A stretch of DNA of 64,000 nucleotides from Clostridia bacterium (GCA_910574835.1 CAJTDE010000022.1:1-64000); one strand, 5' to 3'. Numbered from the stretch's first letter, positions 25,826 through 35,179 are shown. Notes: generated by a model not told the origin, from the letters alone. Translations and numbers: made by a program.

Positions 25826-26587
25826 TTACTTTTCTAACAATTCCTTTATTTTCCGAATCTCCTCCGTAGCCTCCCGGCTGATATCATAGGGGGATTTCCC
25901 CTGCCGGTCTGCGTCGATGACATCCGTATTGTAATGGATAAAGCCCAGTAAGTCTTCCGCCGGAATCTTGGAACGGACAAAGTCCTCGTCTTCGGGGCCG
26001 CGCACCTTGTTGGCCACCACGCGAACCCTTTTCACGCCCAGATCCATCGCCAGACGCTTTACGTTCTTGTAGGTCTGTACGCTTCTTGCTCCCGGCTCAA
26101 TGACTACCACAAACTGATCCACACCCTCGCAGGTGCCCCGCCCCAGGTGCTCCAGGCCGGCCTCCATGTCCATGATGACCGCGTCCTTGCTCCGAAGGCT
26201 TAAGTAATTGAGAATCCGTTTCAGCATCACATGCTCGGGACAGACACAGCCGCCTCCGCCTGTTTCCACAGTTCCCAGGGTCAGAAGCTTGACACCGTTG
26301 TAGGTCTTGCTGTAGGTATCCGGTATGTCGTCCACCTTGGGGTTCAAGGTGTAAAAGGTATTGTCGGCTCCCGCACCCGTGCGCTCCTCAATCAGCTTGC
26401 GCATCCGGGAAATGGGAATAATGGAATCAAGAACCTCCTCCGGAAATCCCAGTGCCAGGCCCAGATTTGCATCCGGGTCCACATCCGCTGCCAGCACGGT
26501 CCTGCCTTCCTCCGCACAGAGTCTTGCAAGCGTTGCCGCAAATGTGGTCTTTCCCACGCCGCCCTTGCCGGTTATTGCAATCTTCAT
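25826..26587 (-). CDS. cooC: CooC/AcsF-type nickel-insertion ATPase
   Basis: Cytoplasmic MinD-like ATPase that helps put nickel into CO dehydrogenase/acetyl-CoA synthase. 253 residues with the deviant Walker A GKGGVGKTT at residue 7, DVDPDANLG, and the metal-binding CxC in GGGGCVCPEHVM near 112, the signature of CooC proteins. Between acsA and acsB, so it may be the AcsF-like member that matures the A-cluster. GGAG upstream of the ATG. A second, diverged CooC lies on the other side of acsA. Confidence 0.92.
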   Translation of the reverse strand: MKIAITGKGGVGKTTFAATLARLCAEEGRTVLAADVDPDANLGLALGFPEEVLDSIIPISRMRKLIEERTGAGADNTFYTLNPKVDDIPDTYSKTYNGVKLLTLGTVETGGGGCVCPEHVMLKRILNYLSLRSKDAVIMDMEAGLEHLGRGTCEGVDQFVVVIEPGARSVQTYKNVKRLAMDLGVKRVRVVANKVRGPEDEDFVRSKIPAEDLLGFIHYNTDVIDADRQGKSPYDISREATEEIRKIKELLEK

Positions 26588-26739
26588 ACGTCTACACTCC
26601 TAACTGCCGCTTATCCATGTTTTAAAGATTCAGCTAACTCAAACGCAGCTGAACTGTTTACCACTCACTCCGGATTACGTTTCGTAATCTGTCGTTAATG
26701 CTCGAAAAATACCCTTGCAAGCAAGCATTTTTCTTCACA

Positions 26740-28632
26740 TTAGATTCCAAGAGCCGTTCTCTTCTCTTCAATCCGGTCGATCATTGCGTCAACCAGCTTG
26801 TCGATATCCTTCTCTACGGTATAGGAAGCCTCTACCCAATCTTTGATGCCGTGCTTCAAAAGGTTATCTACCTCCGTAGAACCGCATACATAGGGATCTA
26901 CGCCCAGGAAGGTGTCAATACCGGTAGCCACTACGTAGTTTCCGATGGAAACGGCCTTCTCGGACATCCACTCAGGCGCACAGCCCACAACGGGAACCTG
27001 GGAAATGTTCCAGCCGGAATCCTTGGCAATGTCGGCTGCCAGAATCATCATACGGCTGATATCCACGCAGGAACCCATATGAAGTACAGGAGGAATGTTA
27101 GCAAGCTCGCAAACTCTCTTTAAGCCTGCGCCGCAAAGCTCCTTGGCATCCTTGTTCATCAGACCTGCCTTGGCAGCTGCCTGTGCGGAACATCCTGAAG
27201 CGATGATAATGATATCATTTGCAATCAGCTTCTTCATCAGCTCAATATGAGCAACGTCCGGGCGAATCTTCGGGTTATTGCAGCCTACCATAGCAACGGC
27301 GCCGCGGAGAACACCGGACTTCACGCACTCTACAAGGGGCTTGGTGGTTCCTGTCTCGTCCACATAGGAGTTTGTAACCGTATCCAGCGTTTTCTTGATC
27401 GCCTCTACGGAATATCCAACGGTAGCCTTCTGCTTCATATCCGGGATATAAACCAGTTCGGGCTTCCGATTCTTGAAGTTGTCAATGGCCATCTTCACGA
27501 TTGCCTTGGCGTTCTCGCCTGCTGTCTCCGCCGTGAAATGCATAAACTCGGAATCGGGCATCTGTGCAATCTTAGAAGTGGTTACGAATTTTGTATGGAA
27601 GCACTTGCTTAAGGGTCCCAAAGCCGGGAAAATACACTGTACGTCTACGACAATGGCCTCGCAAGCGCCTGTCAGTACGACATTTTCCTGCTGTAAGAAG
27701 TTACCGGCCATCGGGATTCCCCGACGCATGGCAACCTCGTTGGAGGTACAGCATACACCGGAAATGGTGATGCCCTTTGCGCCTACGCTCTTGGCATATG
27801 CGATCATCTCCGGATCATCTGCGTACTCACAGATCATCTCGGAAAGTGACGGGTCATGTCCGTGAACTACGATATTGACATTCTCTGCTACCATAACGCC
27901 CAGGTTTGCCTCGGTGTCAATGGGCTTCGGTGTTCCAAACAGCACGTCTGAGAACTCCGTACCCATCATGGAGCCGCCCCATCCATCGCAGAGACCGGTA
28001 CGCAAGGACTGACGAATCAGTGCTTCCGGCTTGGAGGAACATCCCATATGAGTCATATGTAAGGAGCTTGCAACCTCACGGTCAATGGCGCGGGGAGCGA
28101 TCTCTTCTCTCTCCCAAAGCTCCTGGGTATGCTGCGGCGCTCTCTTTAAGAAACGCTGATGTCCGAAGGGCTTTCCATACTCCATAAGGCCCTCTACGGC
28201 TACCTCATGAGCCAGATCGTAGATATCCTTGCCCTCTGTCTCGATACCCCATTCCTTGGCAATGCGGATCAGCTTCTCCGGATCTTTTACCTTGTAGTTT
28301 CCGTCCGGCGCCGTGCAGTGCAGGGTGTGGCAGATCTCACGGCCGTGGTCAGAGTGGGTTGCGGCTCCGCCGGCTGTGAACTTCAGATAGTTACGTCCTA
28401 CGATGCCGTGTACGTCACATCCGCAGATACCTCTCGGCGCCTTGGGTGTAATACGGCAGGGACCCATAGAACAGATACGGCAGCAGACGCCCTGCTCACC
28501 GAACTTACAGTGGGGGGTCTGGTTCTTCACACGAAGCTGCCAGGAATCGGCACCCACCTTCGCTCCTGTTTCCAACAGTCTGGCTGTTGCGGCTTCAAAT
28601 TCTTCCACCGTTGTTAATTTAAAGTCTCCCAT
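26740..28632 (-). CDS. acsA: Anaerobic carbon monoxide dehydrogenase catalytic subunit
   Basis: Reduces CO2 to CO for acetyl-CoA synthase (or oxidises CO) at the Ni-4Fe-5S C-cluster. 630 residues. The N-terminal B/D-cluster cysteines lie in GVCCRICSMGPC and GICGCDVHG. C-cluster ligands are recognisable: the His in VHGHDPSLSEM near 260, Cys in GVCCTSNEV and GACEAI, GCNNPK, ASGCSAQAA and GSCVDISRM. AGGAGG sits 7 nt before the ATG. Flanked by two CooC nickel ATPases and followed by acsB, the standard acetogen arrangement. Confidence 0.97.
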   Translation of the reverse strand: MGDFKLTTVEEFEAATARLLETGAKVGADSWQLRVKNQTPHCKFGEQGVCCRICSMGPCRITPKAPRGICGCDVHGIVGRNYLKFTAGGAATHSDHGREICHTLHCTAPDGNYKVKDPEKLIRIAKEWGIETEGKDIYDLAHEVAVEGLMEYGKPFGHQRFLKRAPQHTQELWEREEIAPRAIDREVASSLHMTHMGCSSKPEALIRQSLRTGLCDGWGGSMMGTEFSDVLFGTPKPIDTEANLGVMVAENVNIVVHGHDPSLSEMICEYADDPEMIAYAKSVGAKGITISGVCCTSNEVAMRRGIPMAGNFLQQENVVLTGACEAIVVDVQCIFPALGPLSKCFHTKFVTTSKIAQMPDSEFMHFTAETAGENAKAIVKMAIDNFKNRKPELVYIPDMKQKATVGYSVEAIKKTLDTVTNSYVDETGTTKPLVECVKSGVLRGAVAMVGCNNPKIRPDVAHIELMKKLIANDIIIIASGCSAQAAAKAGLMNKDAKELCGAGLKRVCELANIPPVLHMGSCVDISRMMILAADIAKDSGWNISQVPVVGCAPEWMSEKAVSIGNYVVATGIDTFLGVDPYVCGSTEVDNLLKHGIKDWVEASYTVEKDIDKLVDAMIDRIEEKRTALGI

Positions 28633-28789
28633 TATAAACCTCCTAAAATATTTATGATAAAAATCTGCAAGCTCATTTTAAATCTGTAAAGCAATGGGCC
28701 TGCTCTTATCATGTTCCGCATTTGTAAGAATATCTGCTTATGTTCCCGCAGGTATTCCTCTGTTCCGATGAATCGGAACGAAACTCCTG

Positions 28790-29563
28790 TTATGACAAGT
28801 CTAATTGGCCCATGATGTCATACAATGCTTTGCGCACCGGGGAATCCTCCGGAAGTTTGACCGTAGGCACTCCGTCGCAGTCAAATTCAAAAACCTGCTC
28901 ATCCTGGGGAACTACGCCCAGCAGGGTTAAGCCCTGTTTCTCAATCTCTTCCTTTGTTCCCTCATTTAAGACGCCGCCCGGGGCACGGTTTACAATCAAT
29001 CCTACCGTATTGGGCTTTAAGCCGCACTCAGGAATCAATTTGGCAATACGGCCTACTGCCTGGACGCCTCTTCTGGAGCAGTCGCTGACCAGAATAATGG
29101 TGTCAACCTTGGGAAGTATCCCGCGGCTGATATGCTCCATTCCGGCTTCATTGTCCACCACTACGTATTTGTAATTCTGGGCGTACTTGGAAATCTGGGC
29201 TGTCAGTAGTCCGTTTACAAAACAGTAGCAGCCTTTGCCCTGGGTATGACCCATAACAAGAAGATCGTAGTCGTCCTCCTCTACCAGTGCGGAGCTGAAC
29301 TTCATTTCCGCATAATCCTGCTTGGACATCCCCAGAGGAATGGGATTGGTATTGGAAATCTCCGCCTGGGCTATCTCTTCCCGGATCTCGCCCAATGTGG
29401 CTTCTACCTCTACTCCAAGTACTTCATTTAAATTGGAATTAGCATCCGCATCTACCGCCAGTACGGGTCCCTGCTTTTTCTGGCACAGGTATTCAATCAA
29501 AAGACCTGTCAGGGTTGTCTTACCTACGCCGCCCTTACCGGCTACCGCTATCGTGTGTGCCAT
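28790..29563 (-). CDS. cooC: Second CooC-type nickel-insertion ATPase
   Basis: 257 residues, Walker A GKGGVGKTTLTG, DADANSNLNEV, and the nickel-binding CxC as GKGCYCFVNG near 112. Only about moderately similar by eye to the other CooC in this cluster, so the two probably serve different sites (CODH C-cluster versus ACS A-cluster). The position directly upstream of acsA and downstream of cooT favours CODH maturation. Its leader is a full family-1 hairpin repeat ending in GGAATAGGAG. Confidence 0.92.
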   Translation of the reverse strand: MAHTIAVAGKGGVGKTTLTGLLIEYLCQKKQGPVLAVDADANSNLNEVLGVEVEATLGEIREEIAQAEISNTNPIPLGMSKQDYAEMKFSSALVEEDDYDLLVMGHTQGKGCYCFVNGLLTAQISKYAQNYKYVVVDNEAGMEHISRGILPKVDTIILVSDCSRRGVQAVGRIAKLIPECGLKPNTVGLIVNRAPGGVLNEGTKEEIEKQGLTLLGVVPQDEQVFEFDCDGVPTVKLPEDSPVRKALYDIMGQLDLS

Positions 29564-29576
29564 TTTTCATCTCCTA

Positions 29577-29683
29577 TTCCAGTTCCGCAATATCCCATTC
29601 CGTACGCAAATATCGGAGATGAATTTCCGGCCACAAAAATATGTGTCCGTAAATCCATCTGGGTACTGAATGGGATATTGCTG
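29577..29683 (-). repeat. 5'UTR hairpin repeat (family 1) before cooC
   Basis: Outer arms GCAATATCCCATTC and GAATGGGATATTGC, inner arms AGATG/CATCT, core GATTTACGGACACAT and TGTGGCCGGAAATT. Compared with the copy before the importer permease, the arms have changed on both sides so that pairing is kept. Confidence 0.85.
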
Positions 29684-29724
29684 TTTCATAGTTCCATTAT
29701 ATCTATCCACAATCAATACGGCTT

Positions 29725-29916
29725 TTAAGCCGGGCAGTTCAGTTTTACAACGGAACCGGTCAGATCTACAAAGGAAATGCTTCCCTCCACTACTGTCTCG
29801 GCTCCCATGATATCTACCAGGCGCACCTGGCTTCCCTCTACGTAAATCTTGCTTACATTTTTTAATACGACTTCTTCCGTATCCTTGGTGGTTTTATAAA
29901 CCGTTGCCAGACACAT
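29725..29916 (-). CDS. cooT: CooT family nickel-binding protein
   Basis: 63-residue protein with the CooT signature MCLATVY at its start; in the known dimeric CooT the N-terminal cysteine at position 2 helps bind one nickel per dimer. The rest is a small beta fold (VVLKNVSKIYVEGSQVRLVDI). GGAGGTG upstream. Located between the His-rich protein and cooC, consistent with nickel delivery to CO dehydrogenase. Confidence 0.9.
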   Translation of the reverse strand: MCLATVYKTTKDTEEVVLKNVSKIYVEGSQVRLVDIMGAETVVEGSISFVDLTGSVVKLNCPA

Positions 29917-29945
29917 AAGTACACCTCCATTCCGGTTCTTCCGCT

Positions 29946-30326
29946 CTACTGCGGAGCCTTCACACTGGAAAGTGCCACGCTCAGATACAGGTTGCCCTTC
30001 TCAAAGTTCTCAACAGCCTTCTCAATCTGTGACGCCGCCTCTTCCTTTCCGTCCTTGCGGAACTGCTTTGCAATCTCTGCCAGCTCTGCCGCGTGATGCT
30101 TGTTGTGATCCAGCATATACGCTAAGATTGCCTCCTGCTCATTGGCCGGACGCTCCCCGCCGCATCCGCCGCAGCCTTCACAATTTTCATGAGTATGGGT
30201 GTGCTCATGCTCCTCCTCATGGCCGTGGGCGTGCTCGTGTGCATGGGTATGGGTGCAGCCGTCCTTGTGGGTATGTTCATGTGTATGACCATGCGTATGT
30301 CCATGATCGCCGTCTACGATATGCAT
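29946..30326 (-). CDS. Histidine-rich metal-binding protein
   Basis: 126 residues. The first about 60 residues are extraordinarily rich in His and Glu/Thr (HGHTHGHTHEHTHKDGC repeats), followed by CEGCGGCGG, then a helical domain (EAILAYMLDHNKHHAAELAE ...) to the end. It looks like a nickel (or cobalt/zinc) buffer or chaperone, similar in style to the His-stretch of HypB or CooJ, but without a GTPase domain. I start at 30326 with AGGAGGAG upstream. As first gene of the acs cluster it probably feeds metal to CooT and CooC; this is inference from context. Confidence 0.8.
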   Translation of the reverse strand: MHIVDGDHGHTHGHTHEHTHKDGCTHTHAHEHAHGHEEEHEHTHTHENCEGCGGCGGERPANEQEAILAYMLDHNKHHAAELAEIAKQFRKDGKEEAASQIEKAVENFEKGNLYLSVALSSVKAPQ

Positions 30327-30350
30327 AACTACTCCTCCTGCTATTTTAAA

Positions 30351-30554
30351 TCCCGCAATACTCCTCAAAACACTGAAACAAAATCAATTCCCAGCCGCAA
30401 GTGCATGTGCCTGTTAATCAATTTGCGTACTTTGAGAAATATTATTGTTTAAAGTTCCGTAATATTTCCAAATCACACCAATATAAAATTAATTTTCAGC
30501 CGCAAGACCATGTGCCCGCAAATCAACTTGTATATGGCAAGGAATATTACAGTT
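30351..30554 (-). repeat. Two diverged family-1 hairpin repeats in the acs operon leader
   Basis: Copies at about 30351-30451 and 30454-30554. In gene sense the distal one has arms GTAATATTCC/GGAAATATTAC and core GATTTGCGGGCACATGG ... TTGCGGCTGAAAAT; the proximal one has AATAATATTTCTC/GAGGAGTATTGC and ends in AATAGCAGGAGG before the His-rich gene. Confidence 0.75.
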
Positions 30555-30608
30555 TCTGGTCTCGTAACACTCACTATATTGTGTTAATTTCATCACAAAC
30601 TTAGAGTT

Positions 30609-30637
30609 ATTATACCCTATATGGGGGATTTAATCAA
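30609..30637 (-). promoter_or_regulatory. Promoter of the acs/coo operon
   Basis: Minus strand: -35 TTGATT (30637-30632), 17-bp spacer, -10 TATAAT (30614-30609). The transcript would carry a leader of about 275 nt containing two hairpin repeats. Confidence 0.7.
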
Positions 30638-30869
30638 GTTCATTTCCTTTGGGGAATTGCTTTTTTTTCAATACATTTTTGCATCCGCTCCTATTTTTCC
30701 GGCTATGCGCAGGTACGCTTTTGAAAGCACCTTTTATGTCAACCACATCATAATTGATTATAAGAGGAAAGTCCAGATGCAACTTTTGATATTTTTGTAA
30801 AATTTTGTAATCAAAAAGTTATTTTCCTTCCGCACGGAAGAGGTATTGGGAAATGATACAACCAACTTT

Positions 30870-31016
30870 TCCAGCATCTAGTGTCCGGCTATTTGCATAC
30901 GGACTGTCTGATGTGGACGGACATTGTTTCTGCAATGTACGCAAAAAACAGACAAAATATAGATAAATTGTCCGAACACAAGATATAAAAATAATGGCTG
31001 TCTCATTTTCTGACAG
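30870..31016 (-). repeat. 3'-end long hairpin repeat (family 3)
   Basis: Shares TGTTCGGAC and AGCCGGACAC blocks and CAATGTCCG/CAGAC arms with the copies at 10118 and 53601. It lies just behind the stop codon of the cyclophilin-like lipoprotein gene. The region 30638-30870 has no gene. Confidence 0.65.
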
Positions 31017-31038
31017 CCATTCAAAATTCCGTTCTGTT

Positions 31039-31638
31039 TTATTCCGGTATTTCAATGGAGAATGTAACCGTAACATCCTCGTCACCAAATGCGGCCAGCA
31101 GCTCTTCTTTGGTAACATCATAGATTTTCCCCAGGCGGGTAAAATTCCATGAATTTGTGTCATAATAAATTGTGATACTTGTGCCAAGATAGAGAATCAC
31201 ATCCCCTGGTTCCGTTGTAATCCGCTCGTCGTTCGAGGGCAGCGTGCTTCCGATTTCTCCAACCTTTTCAAAATTGCCGTAATCATGCATTTTAATTGTG
31301 AGGGGGTTTTCGGCAAGCAGCTCCCGAAATGCCTCAGCGCTGGAATTATCACAAAAAGCCGCTGTAAACATCGTCTCTCCCACCATAATATAAAACTGCT
31401 TCTGATCCACTTTTTCTTCCTCCTGCGGTGTACTCTGCCGCCCATCGTATCCCTCTTCCGAACGTGTGCCGGTTTCTGCCGATACATCTTCCAAGGATGC
31501 CGTGTCTGGTATTTCTTCCGCTTCTACGGCCCTCACTGTGTCCGCCGTCTGCCCGTCCACAGGCTTTTGTGATGAACAGGCCGCAAATCCGAACAGCAGA
31601 AATGCCGCAAACAACAACGCATATATTTTCTGTCTCAA
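31039..31638 (-). CDS. Cyclophilin-like domain lipoprotein
   Basis: 199 residues: lipoprotein signal peptide with lipobox GFAAC (Cys near 21), a Glu/Thr-rich linker to about 80, then a cyclophilin-like beta barrel (FYIMVGETMFTAAFCDNSSA ... EPGDVILYLGTSITIYYD ... TRLGKI) of the Cyclophil_like2/DUF family. In this family the barrel is not shown to be a prolyl isomerase. TTG start with GGGGGG upstream. Extracytoplasmic, function unknown. Confidence 0.82.
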   Translation of the reverse strand: MRQKIYALLFAAFLLFGFAACSSQKPVDGQTADTVRAVEAEEIPDTASLEDVSAETGTRSEEGYDGRQSTPQEEEKVDQKQFYIMVGETMFTAAFCDNSSAEAFRELLAENPLTIKMHDYGNFEKVGEIGSTLPSNDERITTEPGDVILYLGTSITIYYDTNSWNFTRLGKIYDVTKEELLAAFGDEDVTVTFSIEIPE

Positions 31639-31719
31639 ATATAGCCCCCCTAACGTGCAATTTTACTCACATAATCATTCGGAAAACACCCTCCGCCTAT
31701 TATCATGCTCCCTTTCCTA

Positions 31720-32616
31720 TCATGCAATTGCTCTGCAAGGTTTTGATTTGCCACCGCACTCCGGCGTTGCTCCCTGCTTTTGGACACAGGCGATAATTTC
31801 CCCCTTTGACGCCGTGTCATCACGGATAATCCTGCCCACGGACGGTACAAAGATTCTCCCGGAAAGCGGATTCTTAATACTGTCAACCGGCGTTGTGATG
31901 CACGCCTCCACCTCAGATTTTTCAAAGCACAGATCCGTGCCGTACATCTTGCAGTTTATGAGCTTTAAATTTTTGCAGTAGCAGAAAGGCTGTGTCCCGA
32001 TAATCTTACAATTTTCTAATGTAAGCCCATCCGAATACCATGCAAGATATTCACCTTTGATCGTACTGTCGCGGACGGTTATATTTTCACCATGCCAGAA
32101 TGCATCCTTGGTGTCAAAGGTACAATTTTCAAAAACCGCATTTTTGATATACTGAAAGGAATACTTCCCCTGGAAAGTTACCTCTCTGAACGTCAGATTT
32201 TCGGATCGCATCATAAAATATTCGCTGACCGCCCTGGTATCCTCCATGCGTATGCCCCGCACAGACCAGCCAAATTCGGGTGAAATAATATCGCAGCCCC
32301 GTATAACCGCATTGCTGCACTCCCGAAGCGCCTTAATCCCATGCATCTTTGTATCCGCAATCTCTATGTCATCGGAATACCAGAGGGAAGCACGGCAAAG
32401 CTCTGTCATTTCGGAACCGGAAATTTTAAGCCCGTGAGCATGCCAGAAGGGATAGCGCAGATTAAAGAAGCAATGTTCCGCCGCAACATCAGAGCTTTCT
32501 TTAAAGGCGCTTTCCCCGTCTGCCGGTCCGTCAAAGGCGCAGTCCTTTACATATACATCTTTGCTCCCATATAACGCTCTTTCCATGTCAAATATCTGAT
32601 TTTCAATGTTTCTCAT
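31720..32616 (-). CDS. DUF3737 family right-handed beta-helix protein
   Basis: 298 residues dominated by short repeats of the type 'x-x-F-E-N-C-x-F' (VKDCAFDG, AEHCFFNL, FENCTFDTKDAFW, LENCKIIG, LINCKMYG), typical of a pentapeptide/beta-helix protein of the DUF3737 family. The AFWHGENI and PFWHAHGLKI motifs are characteristic. No signal peptide, so cytoplasmic. Function unknown; relatives are often near LysR regulators, as here. AGGAGG upstream comes from a family-2 hairpin. Confidence 0.85.
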   Translation of the reverse strand: MRNIENQIFDMERALYGSKDVYVKDCAFDGPADGESAFKESSDVAAEHCFFNLRYPFWHAHGLKISGSEMTELCRASLWYSDDIEIADTKMHGIKALRECSNAVIRGCDIISPEFGWSVRGIRMEDTRAVSEYFMMRSENLTFREVTFQGKYSFQYIKNAVFENCTFDTKDAFWHGENITVRDSTIKGEYLAWYSDGLTLENCKIIGTQPFCYCKNLKLINCKMYGTDLCFEKSEVEACITTPVDSIKNPLSGRIFVPSVGRIIRDDTASKGEIIACVQKQGATPECGGKSKPCRAIA

Positions 32617-32633
32617 TACTGATTACCTCCTAT

Positions 32634-32713
32634 AAAAGTCGCTGCGCGACAGCACTAAAAGGTAAAGCTGCTTCGACACACCGGTAATGAGAGGAACTTT
32701 GCGACTTTACCTG
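32634..32713 (-). repeat. 5'UTR hairpin repeat (family 2), short form
   Basis: GGTAAAGTCGC and GCAGCTTTACC arms plus GTCGCGCAGCGAC, running into TTTTATAGGAGG of the DUF3737 gene. The inner hairpin of the long copies has been lost. Confidence 0.7.
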
Positions 32714-32770
32714 CCAACAGAAATTATTTTTCAAACTCACTTGACATTTCTTGGCCGGACTTTTCATATC

Positions 32771-32971
32771 TCATTGTGTCTGTTTCTTTCTGTTCCGAAT
32801 CCGGTAAACCAGATAGTCCAGGCAGATAATCTTCCTCTCTTCCTCATGTACCCTGCCAAGAATTGTCTCTCTGTGCTCCTCCAGCAAGCTTAGCTTATTC
32901 ACTCTCCATGATAACAGCGATTTTCTCCCCCTGTCCCTGAACCGTTCTGTCAAATCTGCTGTTGACTTCAT
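32771..32971 (-). CDS. Small basic hypothetical protein
   Basis: 66 residues, MKSTADLTERFRDRGRKSLL..., rich in Arg and Lys, no membrane segment or known motif. GAGGAG lies 6 nt before the ATG. It is divergent from the LysR gene, so it may be regulated by it. Expression is plausible but unproven. Confidence 0.5.
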   Translation of the reverse strand: MKSTADLTERFRDRGRKSLLSWRVNKLSLLEEHRETILGRVHEEERKIICLDYLVYRIRNRKKQTQ

Positions 32972-33109
32972 TATATTCTCCTCATAATATAATAGCAAAT
33001 ATTTATATTTAATACTTTTCCATAGTTGAAACCTATACATTTTTGTGCTAATCTGGGATCTGTAAAAGAAAAGTAAAAGAAAAGCAAAAACCGCAAAAGG
33101 AGAACACTC

Positions 33110-34021
33110 ATGGAATTACGCGTACTTCAATATTTTCTTGCAATAGCAAGGGAACAAAGCATTGTTCGTGCGGCAGAATCTCTCCATCTGTCTCAGCCGA
33201 CTCTTTCCATACAGATAAAAGCGATGGAGGAAGAACTGGGCAAGAAGCTCTTGATTCGCGGATCCAAAGGCTCCAGAAAGGTCACATTGACAGAGGAAGG
33301 CATGATCCTCCGAAAGCGGGCGGAGGAAATCTTAAACCTCGTCCACAAAACAGAACGTGAAATTTCACTGTCAGACGAAGTTGTTATGGGGGATGTTTAT
33401 ATTGGGGCCGGCGAAACTGACGCGGTTCGTCTGATTGCAAGAACTGCAAGGAAGCTCTACCGGACATATCCCGGAATCCATTACCACATCGCAAGCGGAA
33501 ATGCGGCATTTGTAATGGAACAGCTGGAAAAAGGGCTGATTGATTTCGGTCTTGTATTCGGAGACGTGGATCAGACAAAATATAACTCCATGAAGCTCCC
33601 CCTTACCGAAGTCTGGGGCGTTCTGATGCGCAAAGACTCGCCTCTTGCCGGAAAAGCAGCCATTTCCCCGGAAGATTTATGGGACAAGCCCCTTATTCTG
33701 TCAAGACAGGAAAATTCATCCGACGGACTGGCGTCCTGGATAGGCCGTGAGACATCGGAACTGGAGATTGTCGCAACTTATAATTTGCTTTTTAATGCTT
33801 CCCTAATGGTTGAAGAAGGCTTGGGATATGCCATCGGCTTTGACAAAATCATTCATACCTCCGGCAGCAGTAAGCTAAGTTTCCGTCCCCTCTCTCCTCG
33901 CAGAGAAGCCGGAATGAGCATTATATGGAAAAAATATCAGGTATTTTCCAAAGCATCCGATAAGTTTATGAAGCAGTTAAAAGAGATACAGACACAGGAT
34001 ATGGAAATAGCTGCCCATTGA
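33110..34021 (+). CDS. LysR-family transcriptional regulator
   Basis: 303 residues with the N-terminal winged helix (MELRVLQYFLAIAREQSIVRAAE ... LSQPTLSIQIKAMEEELG) and a substrate-binding domain (about 92-295). AAAAGGAG precedes the ATG. It is divergent from the small basic protein and the DUF3737 gene, its likely targets. The sensor domain shows no motif that identifies the inducer. Confidence 0.92.
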   Translation: MELRVLQYFLAIAREQSIVRAAESLHLSQPTLSIQIKAMEEELGKKLLIRGSKGSRKVTLTEEGMILRKRAEEILNLVHKTEREISLSDEVVMGDVYIGAGETDAVRLIARTARKLYRTYPGIHYHIASGNAAFVMEQLEKGLIDFGLVFGDVDQTKYNSMKLPLTEVWGVLMRKDSPLAGKAAISPEDLWDKPLILSRQENSSDGLASWIGRETSELEIVATYNLLFNASLMVEEGLGYAIGFDKIIHTSGSSKLSFRPLSPRREAGMSIIWKKYQVFSKASDKFMKQLKEIQTQDMEIAAH

Positions 34022-34041
34022 TTCTGCGGCAGCCTTATAAA

Positions 34042-34080
34042 ATGGGAGAAGGCTGTCCACACGGCCTTCTCCCATTCCTT
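34042..34080. terminator. Bidirectional terminator
   Basis: AATGGGAGAAGGC and GCCTTCTCCCATT with a short loop, followed by CCTTTTT on the plus strand. It lies between the convergent LysR and DUF6709-like genes. Confidence 0.85.
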
Positions 34081-34081
34081 T

Positions 34082-35179
34082 TTAGTATTCGTTTTCCCTT
34101 GCTGCGGGATTGTATTTTAATTCCAAAAATCCATTGAAATCTTTGTTATACATCTTTTCCAGTTCCCCGCTGTATCCAATCACCATATGAGGCTGTTCCT
34201 CCCCATAGATTCTTAAAGCTTCCTGGGTATTCCCTTCCGACAGGTTAATGCCGAACCGGTCTTTTTCTTTGGTAAAAAGACGCATCTCGCTTACACTGTT
34301 CCGTCCGGTACGTCTGAAATAATATCCCCAAACCAAATCCTTATTAGCCAGAATCTTAGCCTTGTTGCCCTGCATATAGATCGTCCACCTTTTTCCGACC
34401 CATACCTCTGACCCAATGAGCCGGGCCTGGTGAAAGTCCTCCTCAATGGCTGCCATAGAAACAGAGCTGTCCCTCTGGAGATACTGTTGAATCGGCTTGG
34501 AATAGGAATCGCTGAAAAGGCCGGCAACGCTTAAAGCGGCAAATACGGCAAGACCCACAGCGCCTGCCATCATAACCCAGAATAACAGGGCGTTCACACC
34601 GCCGATATTTTTCGTATCCAGTTCATAAAAGTAAAACAGGTCGAGATCTGTCTCCGTAATTTCCATTTCTGCCAGAGATTCCCTGAAATACCTCTCCGTC
34701 TGGGAATCCATCTTATTCCAGACGCCGGTAACCGTAACCGGCTCGGGAGGAGCGGTGTTTCCTGTCTCGTCAAACAGAAATTCAAAAGCCTCGTCCATCT
34801 TGACATTCATTTCCGACTGTCTGTCTTTCTTCAGGAAAACACTGTAAAAATACCAGACAGACGAATTATTTTCATAATCATCCACCCACTGGAACGCGAT
34901 ATAGCTGTATCCGTCCGTGGAGGTCGTGCTGCCGCCGTATTTCTTTTTCGTAGTGGTGGTATGCTCTATGTAATCGTACAGGAAAAAGTCTGCGTCGATG
35001 GTTACATACTTTCCCTCATAGGTTGCCGGATCTGCGGTAATGTCCATATGGGTCGGTCCCGTAATGACGTCAAAGATGGCAAATTTCGTAATCGCCAACA
35101 GTACCACAATACCGATGATGGATAAAACAATCCGCCAAATGTTTGATTTTTTTGCCTTTTTTCTCAATGTCTCTAACAT
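34082..35179 (-). CDS. Membrane protein resembling DUF6709
   Basis: 365 residues. First membrane helix at about 15-37 (WRIVLSIIGIVVLLAITKF), an extracellular domain of about 170 residues, a second helix near 196-220 (LLFWVMMAGAVGLAVFAAL), then a cytoplasmic C-terminal domain. The outside part has a Thr-rich TTTTKKKYGG loop. I do not know a function; the layout is one often found in Lachnospiraceae. GGGGGGAAC upstream of the ATG. Confidence 0.7.
   Translation of the reverse strand: MLETLRKKAKKSNIWRIVLSIIGIVVLLAITKFAIFDVITGPTHMDITADPATYEGKYVTIDADFFLYDYIEHTTTTKKKYGGSTTSTDGYSYIAFQWVDDYENNSSVWYFYSVFLKKDRQSEMNVKMDEAFEFLFDETGNTAPPEPVTVTGVWNKMDSQTERYFRESLAEMEITETDLDLFYFYELDTKNIGGVNALLFWVMMAGAVGLAVFAALSVAGLFSDSYSKPIQQYLQRDSSVSMAAIEEDFHQARLIGSEVWVGKRWTIYMQGNKAKILANKDLVWGYYFRRTGRNSVSEMRLFTKEKDRFGINLSEGNTQEALRIYGEEQPHMVIGYSGELEKMYNKDFNGFLELKYNPAARENEY

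Noticed and set aside
30819-31187. 122-codon minus-strand ORF
   Set aside because: Overlaps the end of the cyclophilin-like lipoprotein gene in another frame and continues into a family-3 repeat.
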